The notes under the pieces are model-generated. The model made no database searches. It was not told the DNA's origin and saw only the letters and a list, made by a program, of their open reading frames with translations. DNA of 64,000 nucleotides from Streptomyces sp. NRRL F-6131 (GTDB lineage: Bacteria; Actinomycetota; Actinomycetes; Streptomycetales; Streptomycetaceae), in assembly GCA_000719695.1 (NCBI GenBank), contig JOHN01000002.1, positions 62,001 through 126,000 of the forward strand, in the 5' to 3' direction. Positions 8,860-18,798 of this stretch are shown here, piece by piece. The number at the start of each line of letters is the position of its first letter. Position 1 is the stretch's first letter. Made by a program: the position numbers and the translations under genes.

Positions 8860-8887
8860 CTAGCACTCCCCACCGGGGGAGTGCTAA
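8860..8887 (+). promoter_or_regulatory. CIRCE element 2 (HrcA operator, 10-base spacer)
   Basis: CTAGCACTC and GAGTGCTAA form a second CIRCE-type inverted repeat. The spacer is ten bases instead of the standard nine, so this copy may bind HrcA differently from CIRCE 1. Confidence 0.85.
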
Positions 8888-8981
8888 CGCGAGAATGCGT
8901 GTCTGACCCCCGCGACGGCAGACGCGCGAGTTCGCCCCTACCCGTTAGAAAACCCCGTAATCTCCGAAGGGGAGCTCGGAC

Positions 8982-9287
8982 GTGACCACCAGCAGCAAGG
9001 TTGCCATCAAGCCGCTCGAGGACCGCATCGTGGTCCAGCCGCTCGACGCCGAGACCACCACGGCCTCCGGCCTGGTTATCCCGGACACCGCCAAGGAGAA
9101 GCCCCAGGAGGGCGTCGTCCTGGCCGTCGGCCCGGGCCGCTTCGAGGACGGCCAGCGTCTGCCGCTCGACGTCGCCGTCGGTGACATCGTCCTGTACTCG
9201 AAGTACGGCGGCACCGAGGTGAAGTACCAGGGCGAGGAGTACCTCGTCCTCTCCGCCCGCGACGTTCTCGCCATCATCGAGAAGTAA
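8982..9287 (+). CDS. groES: Co-chaperonin GroES (Hsp10)
   Basis: A 101-residue protein from GTG 8982, preceded by the Shine-Dalgarno GGGGAGC. The sequence [16 protein letters not shown], a mobile loop [16 protein letters not shown] and VGPGRFEDG are diagnostic. GroES caps the GroEL cavity for protein folding. It has two CIRCE operators upstream and a hairpin between it and groEL. Length is typical (95-102). Confidence 0.98.
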   Translation: MTTSSKVAIKPLEDRIVVQPLDAETTTASGLVIPDTAKEKPQEGVVLAVGPGRFEDGQRLPLDVAVGDIVLYSKYGGTEVKYQGEEYLVLSARDVLAIIEK

Positions 9288-9294
9288 AGCGTTC

Positions 9295-9345
9295 AGCCGC
9301 GCCCCGGATCCGTGTCCCAGTGACAGGGCGCCGGGGCGCGGCTGT
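9295..9345 (+). terminator. Intercistronic hairpin between groES and groEL (attenuator candidate)
   Basis: Arms 9295-9308 and 9332-9345 are perfectly complementary over 14 G/C-rich bases with a 23-base loop. It is followed by GTTGGTTC rather than a U-tract. It could act as a partial terminator or as an mRNA-processing structure that changes the groES:groEL ratio. Confidence 0.6.
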
Positions 9346-9357
9346 TGGTTCACGTAG

Positions 9358-11028
<1,671 letters not shown>

Positions 11029-11043
11029 GGCCGGGACGACCGA

Positions 11044-11092
11044 CCGGAGGCCCGGTCCGCACCCCGCGAGGGGTGGCGGGCCGGGCCTCCGG
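11044..11092 (+). terminator. groEL terminator hairpin
   Basis: Outer arms 11044-11055 and 11081-11092 pair over 12 bases, with an inner ACCCC/GGGGT stem at 11061-11074. There is no U-run, as is usual in this G+C class. Confidence 0.7.
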
Positions 11093-11118
11093 CGTGTCGG
11101 GGGCGGTGTGCTCCATCC

Positions 11119-11135
11119 TTCAACTATCAGTTGAA
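11119..11135 (+). promoter_or_regulatory. Inverted-repeat operator upstream of lysR
   Basis: TTCAACT-ATC-AGTTGAA is a perfect 7-3-7 inverted repeat in an unusually A/T-rich stretch. It lies just upstream of the likely -35 of the LysR gene and is a natural candidate for autoregulation, although T-N11-A is the commoner LysR box form. Confidence 0.55.
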
Positions 11136-11137
11136 TT

Positions 11138-11167
11138 TTGCATGTCGCAAAGAATGTCTTATATCTT
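11138..11167 (+). promoter_or_regulatory. Probable leaderless promoter of the LysR gene
   Basis: TTGCAT (11138-11143) and TATCTT (11162-11167) are 18 bases apart. The -10 ends seven bases before the ATG at 11174 and no Shine-Dalgarno precedes the ATG, which fits a leaderless transcript. Confidence 0.45.
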
Positions 11168-11173
11168 GAGGGC

Positions 11174-12178
11174 ATGATCGAGGCCCGCCACCTGCGCGTC
11201 CTGCGTGCCGTCGCCCGCACCGGCTCCTTCTCCGCCGCCGCCCGCGAGCTGGGCTGCACCCAGCCCGCCATCAGCCAGCAGATGAAGGCCCTGGAGAAGT
11301 CCGTGGACACCCCGCTGGTGGTCCGTTCGGGCCGCGGGATGCAGCTGAGCGAGGCGGGCCGGGTGCTGCTCAAGCATGCCACCGGAATCCTCGCCGGGCT
11401 CTCCGCCGCCGAGGAGGAGGTCGCCGCGATCGCCGGGCTGCGGGCCGGGCGGGTCCGGCTGGTGTCCTTCCCGACCGCGAGTTCCACCCTGGTGCCGCCG
11501 GCCGTCGCCCGGCTGCGGGGCACCCATCCGGGGGTGCGCGTGTCGCTGGTCGAGGCGGAGCCGCCGGAGTCGCTGGCGATGCTGCGCGGCGGCGAGTGCG
11601 AGGTCGCGCTCGCCTTCCGCTACCCGCAGGCCCCCGGTCCCGCCCTCGCGCCGGCCCCCGCGCCCGCGCACGGGACGCCCCGGGAGGCGCGGGCCGAGGC
11701 CAACCTGGAGGCGCAGCAGCTGAGCGCGGGCGCCGACTGGTCCGACCTGGTGGCGACCCCGCTGCTGGACGACCCGCTGGTCGGCCTGCTGCCCGCCGGG
11801 CACCGGCTGGCCGGGCGCGGCGGGCCGGTGGAGCTGGCCGAACTGGCGGGGGAGCAGTGGATCGCCGGCTGCCCGCAGTGCCGGGGGCACCTGGTGGAGC
11901 TGTGCGCGGGTGCCGGCTTCGAGCCGCGGATCGACTTCGCGACCGACGACTACCCGGCGGTGGTCGGGCTGGTGGCCGCCGGGCTGGGGGTGGCCGTGCT
12001 GCCCGGGCTGGCCCTGGAGTCGGTGCGCCCGGACGGGGTGGCGACGGTGGCGGTGCACACCGCCTCGGGGGCGCCGGCGGTGCGGCAGGTGGTCGCGCTG
12101 ACCCTGCCGGACCTCGCCGAGGTGCCGGCGGTGGCGCTGATGCTGGAGCGGCTGTCGGGGGCCGCGGCCGGGCGCTGA
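11174..12178 (+). CDS. LysR-family transcriptional regulator
   Basis: A 334-residue regulator from ATG 11174. The N-terminal winged helix-turn-helix reads IEARHLRVLRAVARTGSFSAAARELGCTQPAISQQMKALE in register with the family; a LysR substrate-binding domain follows (FPTASSTLVPPAVARLRGTHPGVRVSLVEAEP and DPLVGLLPAGHRLAG). A Pro/Ala-rich insertion near residues 155-185 splits the effector domain. No target gene is adjacent (groEL upstream, whiD converging), so the regulon cannot be inferred. The nearby 7-3-7 inverted repeat suggests autoregulation. Confidence 0.9.
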   Translation: MIEARHLRVLRAVARTGSFSAAARELGCTQPAISQQMKALEKSVDTPLVVRSGRGMQLSEAGRVLLKHATGILAGLSAAEEEVAAIAGLRAGRVRLVSFPTASSTLVPPAVARLRGTHPGVRVSLVEAEPPESLAMLRGGECEVALAFRYPQAPGPALAPAPAPAHGTPREARAEANLEAQQLSAGADWSDLVATPLLDDPLVGLLPAGHRLAGRGGPVELAELAGEQWIAGCPQCRGHLVELCAGAGFEPRIDFATDDYPAVVGLVAAGLGVAVLPGLALESVRPDGVATVAVHTASGAPAVRQVVALTLPDLAEVPAVALMLERLSGAAAGR

Positions 12179-12258
12179 CGCCGCCGGGGGCCGGGCCGGG
12201 CCCGGTCGGCCGGGGCCGGGCTCCGGACGGACCTCACCCCGGACGGACGCGGCTCACC

Positions 12259-12282
12259 CCGAGAAGAAACGTTTCTTCTCGG
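12259..12282. terminator. 24-bp perfect palindrome between converging lysR and whiD
   Basis: The 24 bases are perfectly self-complementary around a central CG (arms beginning CCGAGAAG), in the gap between the lysR and whiD stops. RNA from either strand would fold into the same hairpin, so it probably terminates both genes. Binding of a dimeric protein is not excluded. Confidence 0.65.
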
Positions 12283-12299
12283 CGGGCGAAACCGGCGTC

Positions 12300-12626
12300 C
12301 TACTGCTGGACCGCGCCCGGTGCGACGAGCGGAACCTCCACCAGGCGGTGACGCGAACGGCCCATCATCTCCTCGCGCTCGTCCTCGGTGAGGCCTCCCC
12401 AGACGCCGTACGGCTCGCGGACGGCCAGGGCGTGCGCGGCGCACTCGGTGCGGACCGGGCAGCGCATGCAGACCTCCTTGGCGCTGGCCTCGCGCGAGCT
12501 GCGGGCCGCGCCGCGCTCTCCTTCGGGGTGGAAGAAGAGCGAGCTGTCCACGCCGCGGCAGGCTGCGGAGAGCTGCCAGTCCCAGAGATCCGCATTGGGG
12601 CCGGGGAGGCGGGAGAAATCTGCCAT
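12300..12626 (-). CDS. whiD: WhiB-family iron-sulfur developmental regulator WhiD
   Basis: A 108-residue Wbl protein beginning MADFSRLPGPNADLWDWQ, nearly identical in plan to S. coelicolor WhiD. The four [4Fe-4S]-ligating cysteines are at 23, 53, 56 and 62 (AACRG and CMRCPVRTEC), followed by the GVWGG turn and a basic C-terminus that contacts DNA. In the family the cluster binds NO and the protein partners with the housekeeping sigma factor. WhiD is needed late in sporulation. It is divergent from bldM across 571 bp. Confidence 0.96.
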   Translation of the reverse strand: MADFSRLPGPNADLWDWQLSAACRGVDSSLFFHPEGERGAARSSREASAKEVCMRCPVRTECAAHALAVREPYGVWGGLTEDEREEMMGRSRHRLVEVPLVAPGAVQQ

Positions 12627-12724
12627 GGCTCATTCCCTTCAGAGGTCGTCGACCGCGGGCCGTCACCAGCGGGTTGCGCAGGAGGCGGCTTGGCGGGGCG
12701 TCCGGCGCGGTGTGGACACCTGGA

Positions 12725-12753
12725 AATATGACTTACGGCAACTCCATGGACAA
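12725..12753 (-). promoter_or_regulatory. Candidate whiD promoter
   Basis: On the minus strand TTGTCC and CATATT are separated by 17 bases, giving a start near 12718 and a leader of about 90 bases before the whiD ATG. Confidence 0.4.
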
Positions 12754-13011
12754 GTCACCCACAGAGTGGCACAACAGTCAATGACCATACAAAAGCTCTA
12801 AAACCGGGCAAAGTGGGCATGACTGCGAGGCCCCCGGTCGCCCGGCGCAAGCGTGGCAATCGGGTGGCCGACGGGCGCGCGGGGCGCCCCGCGGGTGTGC
12901 GGGTCGCACGCCCACCGCGTGCGAGCTGCACAAAAGTGCGGCGTGTGCACCGCGATGCGGCTGATCGGTAACGGGTTGGCCACGTACAGTGGTGGAGATG
13001 GCCCTGAAGGC

Positions 13012-13039
13012 CGTAACTCATTCGAGTGACGGTCGTTGG
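13012..13039 (+). promoter_or_regulatory. Candidate sigma-BldN promoter of bldM
   Basis: CGTAAC and CGTTGG are separated by 16 bases. This matches the recalled sigma-BldN consensus CGTAAC-N16-CGTTGA at all but one position. bldM is a known direct sigma-BldN target in Streptomyces. Confidence 0.7.
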
Positions 13040-13197
13040 AAGTGCGGAGGCGGTTAGCGGGCGCCGGACGTCGGGAACGATCGCGGGGAATGTCAGGCGA
13101 TCAGCACGGAGTCCGAACGCCGATCGGCCGTGTCGGAGAGGTTCGTACCAGCCAGGAGGCTCAACGTGACGCGGATCAGCTGCGGAGGACGACGGTC

Positions 13198-13809
13198 ATG
13201 ACTTCCGTTCTCGTTTGCGACGATTCCCCGCTCGCCCGCGAGGCGCTTCGCCGCGCCGTCGCGACCGTACCCGGTGTCGACCGGGTCACCACCGCGACGA
13301 ACGGGGAGGAGGTCCTCCGCCGCTGGGTGGCCGACCGCTCCGATCTCGTCCTGATGGACGTCCGGATGCCCGGCCTCGGCGGGGTGGAGACGGTCCGGCG
13401 GCTGCTGTCCGCCGACCCCGGCGCCCGGATCATCATGCTCACCGTCGCCGAGGACCTCGACGGCGTCGCCCTCGCCGTCGCGGCGGGCGCGCGCGGGTAC
13501 CTGCACAAGGACGCCTCGCGCGCCGAACTGCGGGCCACCGTGACCCAGGCCCTCGCCGACCCGACCTGGCGGCTCGCCCCCCGCCGGCTGCGCAGCCCCG
13601 ACATGGGGGCCGCGCCGACCCTGACGGCACGTGAGATCCAGGTGCTCGAAGGCATGAGCCACGGTCGCAGCAACGCCGAGATCGGCCGCGAGCTCTTCCT
13701 CTCCGAGGACACCGTCAAGACCCACGCCCGACGCCTGTTCAAGAAGCTCGGCGCCTCGGACCGCGCGCACGCGGTGGCCCTGGGTTTCCGCTGGGGTCTG
13801 GTCCGCTGA
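13198..13809 (+). CDS. bldM: Response regulator BldM (orphan, LuxR/FixJ type)
   Basis: A 203-residue protein from ATG 13198. The receiver domain has DD at 8-9, the phospho-acceptor position Asp54 ([10 protein letters not shown]) and a conserved Lys (LHKDAS). The C-terminal LuxR-type HTH reads [35 protein letters not shown]. It is an orphan with no adjacent kinase; in Streptomyces BldM acts without needing Asp54 phosphorylation and heterodimerises with WhiI. It controls aerial development. The sequence matches S. coelicolor BldM closely. Confidence 0.96.
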   Translation: MTSVLVCDDSPLAREALRRAVATVPGVDRVTTATNGEEVLRRWVADRSDLVLMDVRMPGLGGVETVRRLLSADPGARIIMLTVAEDLDGVALAVAAGARGYLHKDASRAELRATVTQALADPTWRLAPRRLRSPDMGAAPTLTAREIQVLEGMSHGRSNAEIGRELFLSEDTVKTHARRLFKKLGASDRAHAVALGFRWGLVR

Positions 13810-14126
13810 CCGCCGGCGCCGCCGCCGGTTCCGGCACGCTGCTCGCGATTGTCCGTGCGGGGGCGTGTGACGTTACGGTCCCGAGGTTGCACCATGGAGG
13901 AGTGGAGCACCTCGGGGACCAGCGGACAGGAACTGCGGCGAACCACGCAACCGCAGGAGGCTCGGCGGACGGCGCTGCGGACGCGACCGCCCACGGCGGC
14001 GGGGCGGGAGGCGGGACGGTGCAGGAGGGGCCGGTGGTGCGCACCGGAGCGGCACCGCATAACGTTCCGGTGCACAACTCCGGACGCGGTGCCGCGTTTT
14101 CCCGCTCGACCAGGCACCATGGACCG

Positions 14127-14795
14127 ATGCGTGACGACGTGACCGGGTCTCCCGGTGAGGCGGACCCGGTGGAGGCCGAGCCCTCCGCGCCCGGGCCCGG
14201 CCGGGCGTACGCGGAACCGGCCGACGGGCCGGGCGCGCTCGCCGAACTGGTCGCCGCCGCCGTCCGCGGCGAGGGCCCGGCGATCGACGCGCTGCTCGCC
14301 CACGTCCACCCGCTGGCCCTGCGCTACTGCCGCGGCCGGCTGGTCCGGCTGCCCGGCGGTGCCCGCCACCACGTCGACGACATCGCCCAGGAGGTCTGCG
14401 TCGCGGTGCTCTGCGCCCTGCCGCGCTACCGGGACCAGGGGCGGCCGTTCGAGGCCTTCGTCTACGGGATCGCCGCGCACAAGATCGCCGACCTGCAGCG
14501 GGCCGCGATGCGCGGGCCCGGCTCGACGGTGGTCCCGCAGGACGACCTGCCGGAGGTGCCGGACGACGCGCTCGGCCCGGAGGAGCGGGCGCTGCTCAGC
14601 AGCGACGCGGCCTGGGCCAAGGAGCTGCTGTCCAACCTGCCGGCCCGCCAGCGCGAACTGGTGCTGCTGCGGGTGGCCGCCGGGCTCTCGGCGGAGGAGA
14701 CCGGCGAGGTGCTCGGCATGTCGCCGGGCGCCGTCCGGGTCGCCCAGCACCGCGCCCTGAGCAGGCTCCGCGCCCTCGCCGAGGAGTCGTCCTAG
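14127..14795 (+). CDS. sigD: ECF-like RNA polymerase sigma factor SigD (ShbA)
   Basis: About 222 residues from ATG 14127 (MRDDVTG); the frame is open to 13887 but that extension is low in complexity. Region 2 reads [14 protein letters not shown] and [14 protein letters not shown] with [18 protein letters not shown]; region 4 is [27 protein letters not shown] followed by [17 protein letters not shown]. The position between bldM/whiD and guaB matches M. tuberculosis sigD. In Streptomyces the orthologue (ShbA) is reported to drive the hrdB promoter. No anti-sigma gene follows, unlike in mycobacteria. Confidence 0.88.
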   Translation: MRDDVTGSPGEADPVEAEPSAPGPGRAYAEPADGPGALAELVAAAVRGEGPAIDALLAHVHPLALRYCRGRLVRLPGGARHHVDDIAQEVCVAVLCALPRYRDQGRPFEAFVYGIAAHKIADLQRAAMRGPGSTVVPQDDLPEVPDDALGPEERALLSSDAAWAKELLSNLPARQRELVLLRVAAGLSAEETGEVLGMSPGAVRVAQHRALSRLRALAEESS

Positions 14796-16565
<1,770 letters not shown>

Positions 16566-16581
16566 CACCCGGTCGACGTCG

Positions 16582-16614
16582 AGGGGCCCGCCGCTTCCGC
16601 GGTGGCGGGCCCCT
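16582..16614 (+). terminator. guaB terminator hairpin
   Basis: AGGGGCCCGCC (16582-16592) pairs with GGCGGGCCCCT (16604-16614) around an 11-base loop, starting 16 bases after the guaB stop. Confidence 0.75.
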
Positions 16615-16729
16615 TCCGCGTGTCCGGGGGGCGGGCCGTCGCGGCGCGCCGACGGACGGGTGCGGGATACTGGGGGCGGCCGGGGTGACCCGGCGGGCAT
16701 GAGCAACACACCAGAAGGGCTCGAACGAA

Positions 16730-17857
16730 GTGACTGAGATCGAGATCGGGCGAGGCAAGCGCGGCCGCCGGGCGTACGCATTCGACGACATCGCCGTCGT
16801 CCCCAGCCGGCGCACGCGTGACCCGAAGGAGGTCTCGATCGCCTGGCAGATCGACGCCTACCGTTTCGAGCTGCCGTTCCTGGCCGCCCCCATGGACAGC
16901 GTGGTCTCCCCGCAGCAGGCCATCACCATCGGCCGCCTCGGCGGCCTGGGCGTGCTGAACCTCGAAGGCCTGTGGACCCGCTACGAGGACCCGCAGCCGC
17001 TGCTCGACGAGATCGCCACGATCACCGACGAGGCCGCCGCCACCCGCCGCCTCCAGGAGATCTACGCGGAGCCGATCAAGGCCGAGCTGATCAAGCAGCG
17101 GATCCAGGAGGTCCGCGACTCGGGCGTGGTCACCGCCGCCGCGCTCTCGCCGCAGCGCACCGCCGAGTTCTCCAAGGCCGTCGTGGACGCCGGCGTCGAC
17201 GTCTTCGTCATCCGCGGCACCACCGTCTCGGCCGAGCACGTCTCCGGTGCCGCCGAGCCGCTGAACCTGAAGCAGTTCATCTACGAGCTGGACGTCCCGG
17301 TCATCGTCGGCGGCTGCGCCACCTACACCGCGGCGCTGCACCTCATGCGCACCGGCGCGGCCGGCGTGCTGGTCGGCTTCGGCGGCGGCGCCGCGCACAC
17401 CACCCGCAACGTGCTGGGCATCCAGGTGCCGATGGCCACCGCCGTCGCGGACGTGGCCGCCGCCCGCCGTGACTACATGGACGAGTCCGGCGGCCGCTAC
17501 GTGCACGTCATCGCGGACGGCGGCGTCGGCTACAGCGGCGACATCCCGAAGGCCGTCGCCTGCGGCGCCGACGCGGTGATGATCGGTGCCGCGCTGGCCC
17601 GGGCCACCGACGCGCCCGGCAAGGGCCACCACTGGGGCATGGAGGCCGTCCACGAGGAGCTGCCGCGCGGCAAGCGGGTCGACCTCGGCACCGTCGGCAC
17701 CACCGAGGAGATCCTCACCGGCCCGTCGCACACCCCGGACGGCACCATGAACCTGTTCGGCGCGCTGCGCCGGGCGATGGCGACCACCGGGTACACCGAG
17801 CTCAAGGAGTTCCAGCGGGTCGAGGTGACCGTCAACCCGGCGCTCAACCACGGCTGA
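16730..17857 (+). CDS. guaB3: GuaB3-family IMP dehydrogenase-related protein
   Basis: A 375-residue IMPDH-like barrel without CBS domains. RAYAFDDIAVVPSRRTRD, FLAAPMDSVVSP and IADGGVGYSGDIPKAVACGADAVMIG follow guaB motifs. Where guaB has GPGSICTTR, this protein has GGGAAHTTR, so the catalytic Cys is replaced by His223. It is the counterpart of mycobacterial GuaB3 beside guaB2. Cyanobacterial GuaB3 members have reported IMPDH activity, but whether this Cys-less actinobacterial type is an enzyme is unclear. It lies 164 bp downstream of guaB and has its own start. Confidence 0.93.
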   Translation: MTEIEIGRGKRGRRAYAFDDIAVVPSRRTRDPKEVSIAWQIDAYRFELPFLAAPMDSVVSPQQAITIGRLGGLGVLNLEGLWTRYEDPQPLLDEIATITDEAAATRRLQEIYAEPIKAELIKQRIQEVRDSGVVTAAALSPQRTAEFSKAVVDAGVDVFVIRGTTVSAEHVSGAAEPLNLKQFIYELDVPVIVGGCATYTAALHLMRTGAAGVLVGFGGGAAHTTRNVLGIQVPMATAVADVAAARRDYMDESGGRYVHVIADGGVGYSGDIPKAVACGADAVMIGAALARATDAPGKGHHWGMEAVHEELPRGKRVDLGTVGTTEEILTGPSHTPDGTMNLFGALRRAMATTGYTELKEFQRVEVTVNPALNHG

Positions 17858-17883
17858 GCCGGTCGTCCGGCCGCTCGCTCCGC

Positions 17884-17918
17884 CGAGGCCCCCGTCGCAC
17901 CGCGCGACGGGGGCCTCG
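17884..17918. terminator. Bidirectional terminator between guaB3 and converging membrane-protein gene
   Basis: Perfect 15-base arms (17884-17898 and 17904-17918) with a five-base loop form a very stable hairpin in the gap between the two stops. Confidence 0.85.
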
Positions 17919-17953
17919 CGCCGTCCGGGGCCCGGGTTCGGGCGGGCCGGCCC

Positions 17954-18544
17954 CTACTGGCGGGTGGCGGCGCGGCGGGTCAGCAGGAAGCCGCCGATCA
18001 CGGCGATGCCGTAGAAGACGAGGTCCAGGGCCCGGCGGTCGGCGCGCCAGAGCGGGAGGGCGTCCCGGAGCAGCTCGCCGTACCCGGTGTCGGCCAGCGC
18101 GTGCAGCCGACGGGTCTGTCCGAGCACCTGGCCGAGGAACAGCGCACCGGAGGCCAGCACGGCGCCCAGCGGCGGCAGCAGGCGGCCCGTGCCGCCGAGC
18201 CGGCCCAGCGGCCAGGCCACCGCGGCGGCCGGGGCGATGGCCAGCCAGCCGACGGTCGCCCCGGCACGGGTCGGCGCGCAGCCGAGCGCCGCGCCGCCGG
18301 CCAGCATCGCCAGCACGGCGATCGCCACGGCCCGGCCGGTCCGCCGGCGCCCGCGGCCGTGCTCGTCGGCCGTCGGGGCGGCCGTGGGGGCCGGGGCCTC
18401 GGGGTGGTAACCGGCCACCGGGGCGCCGGGCATGCCGGGGGCCACGTAACCCTCCGGGGTCTCCGGTTCCGGTGCGACCGAGAAGTGCGGGGCCGTGGGC
18501 GGCCGGTTCGACTGGCCGTCAGCGCCCGGTGCGGATGCGGTCAT
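17954..18544 (-). CDS. Integral membrane hypothetical protein
   Basis: A 196-residue protein from ATG 18544 (MTASAPGADGQS). The first 75 residues are a disordered Pro/Ala/Glu-rich cytoplasmic tail containing a basic patch (GRGRRRTGR). About four hydrophobic segments follow (AVAIAVLAMLAGGAALG, VGWLAIAPAAAVAW, LLPPLGAVLASGALFLGQ and LVFYGIAVIGGFLLT). I do not recognise a family with a known function. It is divergent from the kinase at 18799 and converges with guaB3. Confidence 0.75.
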   Translation of the reverse strand: MTASAPGADGQSNRPPTAPHFSVAPEPETPEGYVAPGMPGAPVAGYHPEAPAPTAAPTADEHGRGRRRTGRAVAIAVLAMLAGGAALGCAPTRAGATVGWLAIAPAAAVAWPLGRLGGTGRLLPPLGAVLASGALFLGQVLGQTRRLHALADTGYGELLRDALPLWRADRRALDLVFYGIAVIGGFLLTRRAATRQ

Positions 18545-18798
18545 GGACGTCCTGTTCCCCCCGGAAAGACGGTGAGCTGCCGAACGGTAGCAGTGGCCGG
18601 AGCTGGGCGGACAGAGTTTTCGATCACAGATCGGGCACGGAGCGCCGTGCCGGGCCGGGGCGTTGACCAGGGTGGCCGGGGGCCGGGTGGTCGGGGGCGT
18701 ACGGGACAGGGGATGATGGAGGCTTGGGCGTTCGGGCCCGACGCCGGCCCGACGTGCCGTCATCACGACCGCCAGCAGCACATGGGGGAACGTTCCGA

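Larger units (their letters stand above)
12627..13197. other. Divergent whiD-bldM control region
   Basis: This 571-bp gap holds no convincing ORF. It contains a candidate whiD promoter on the minus strand at 12725-12753, a candidate sigma-BldN promoter for bldM at 13012-13039, and a bldM Shine-Dalgarno (GGAGGA near 13184). A/T content is locally raised around 12720-12800. Confidence 0.7.

Noticed and set aside
13887..14126. N-terminal extension of SigD to 13887
   Set aside because: The added 80 residues are His/Gly/Ala low-complexity sequence, not sigma-like; ATG 14127 is preferred.
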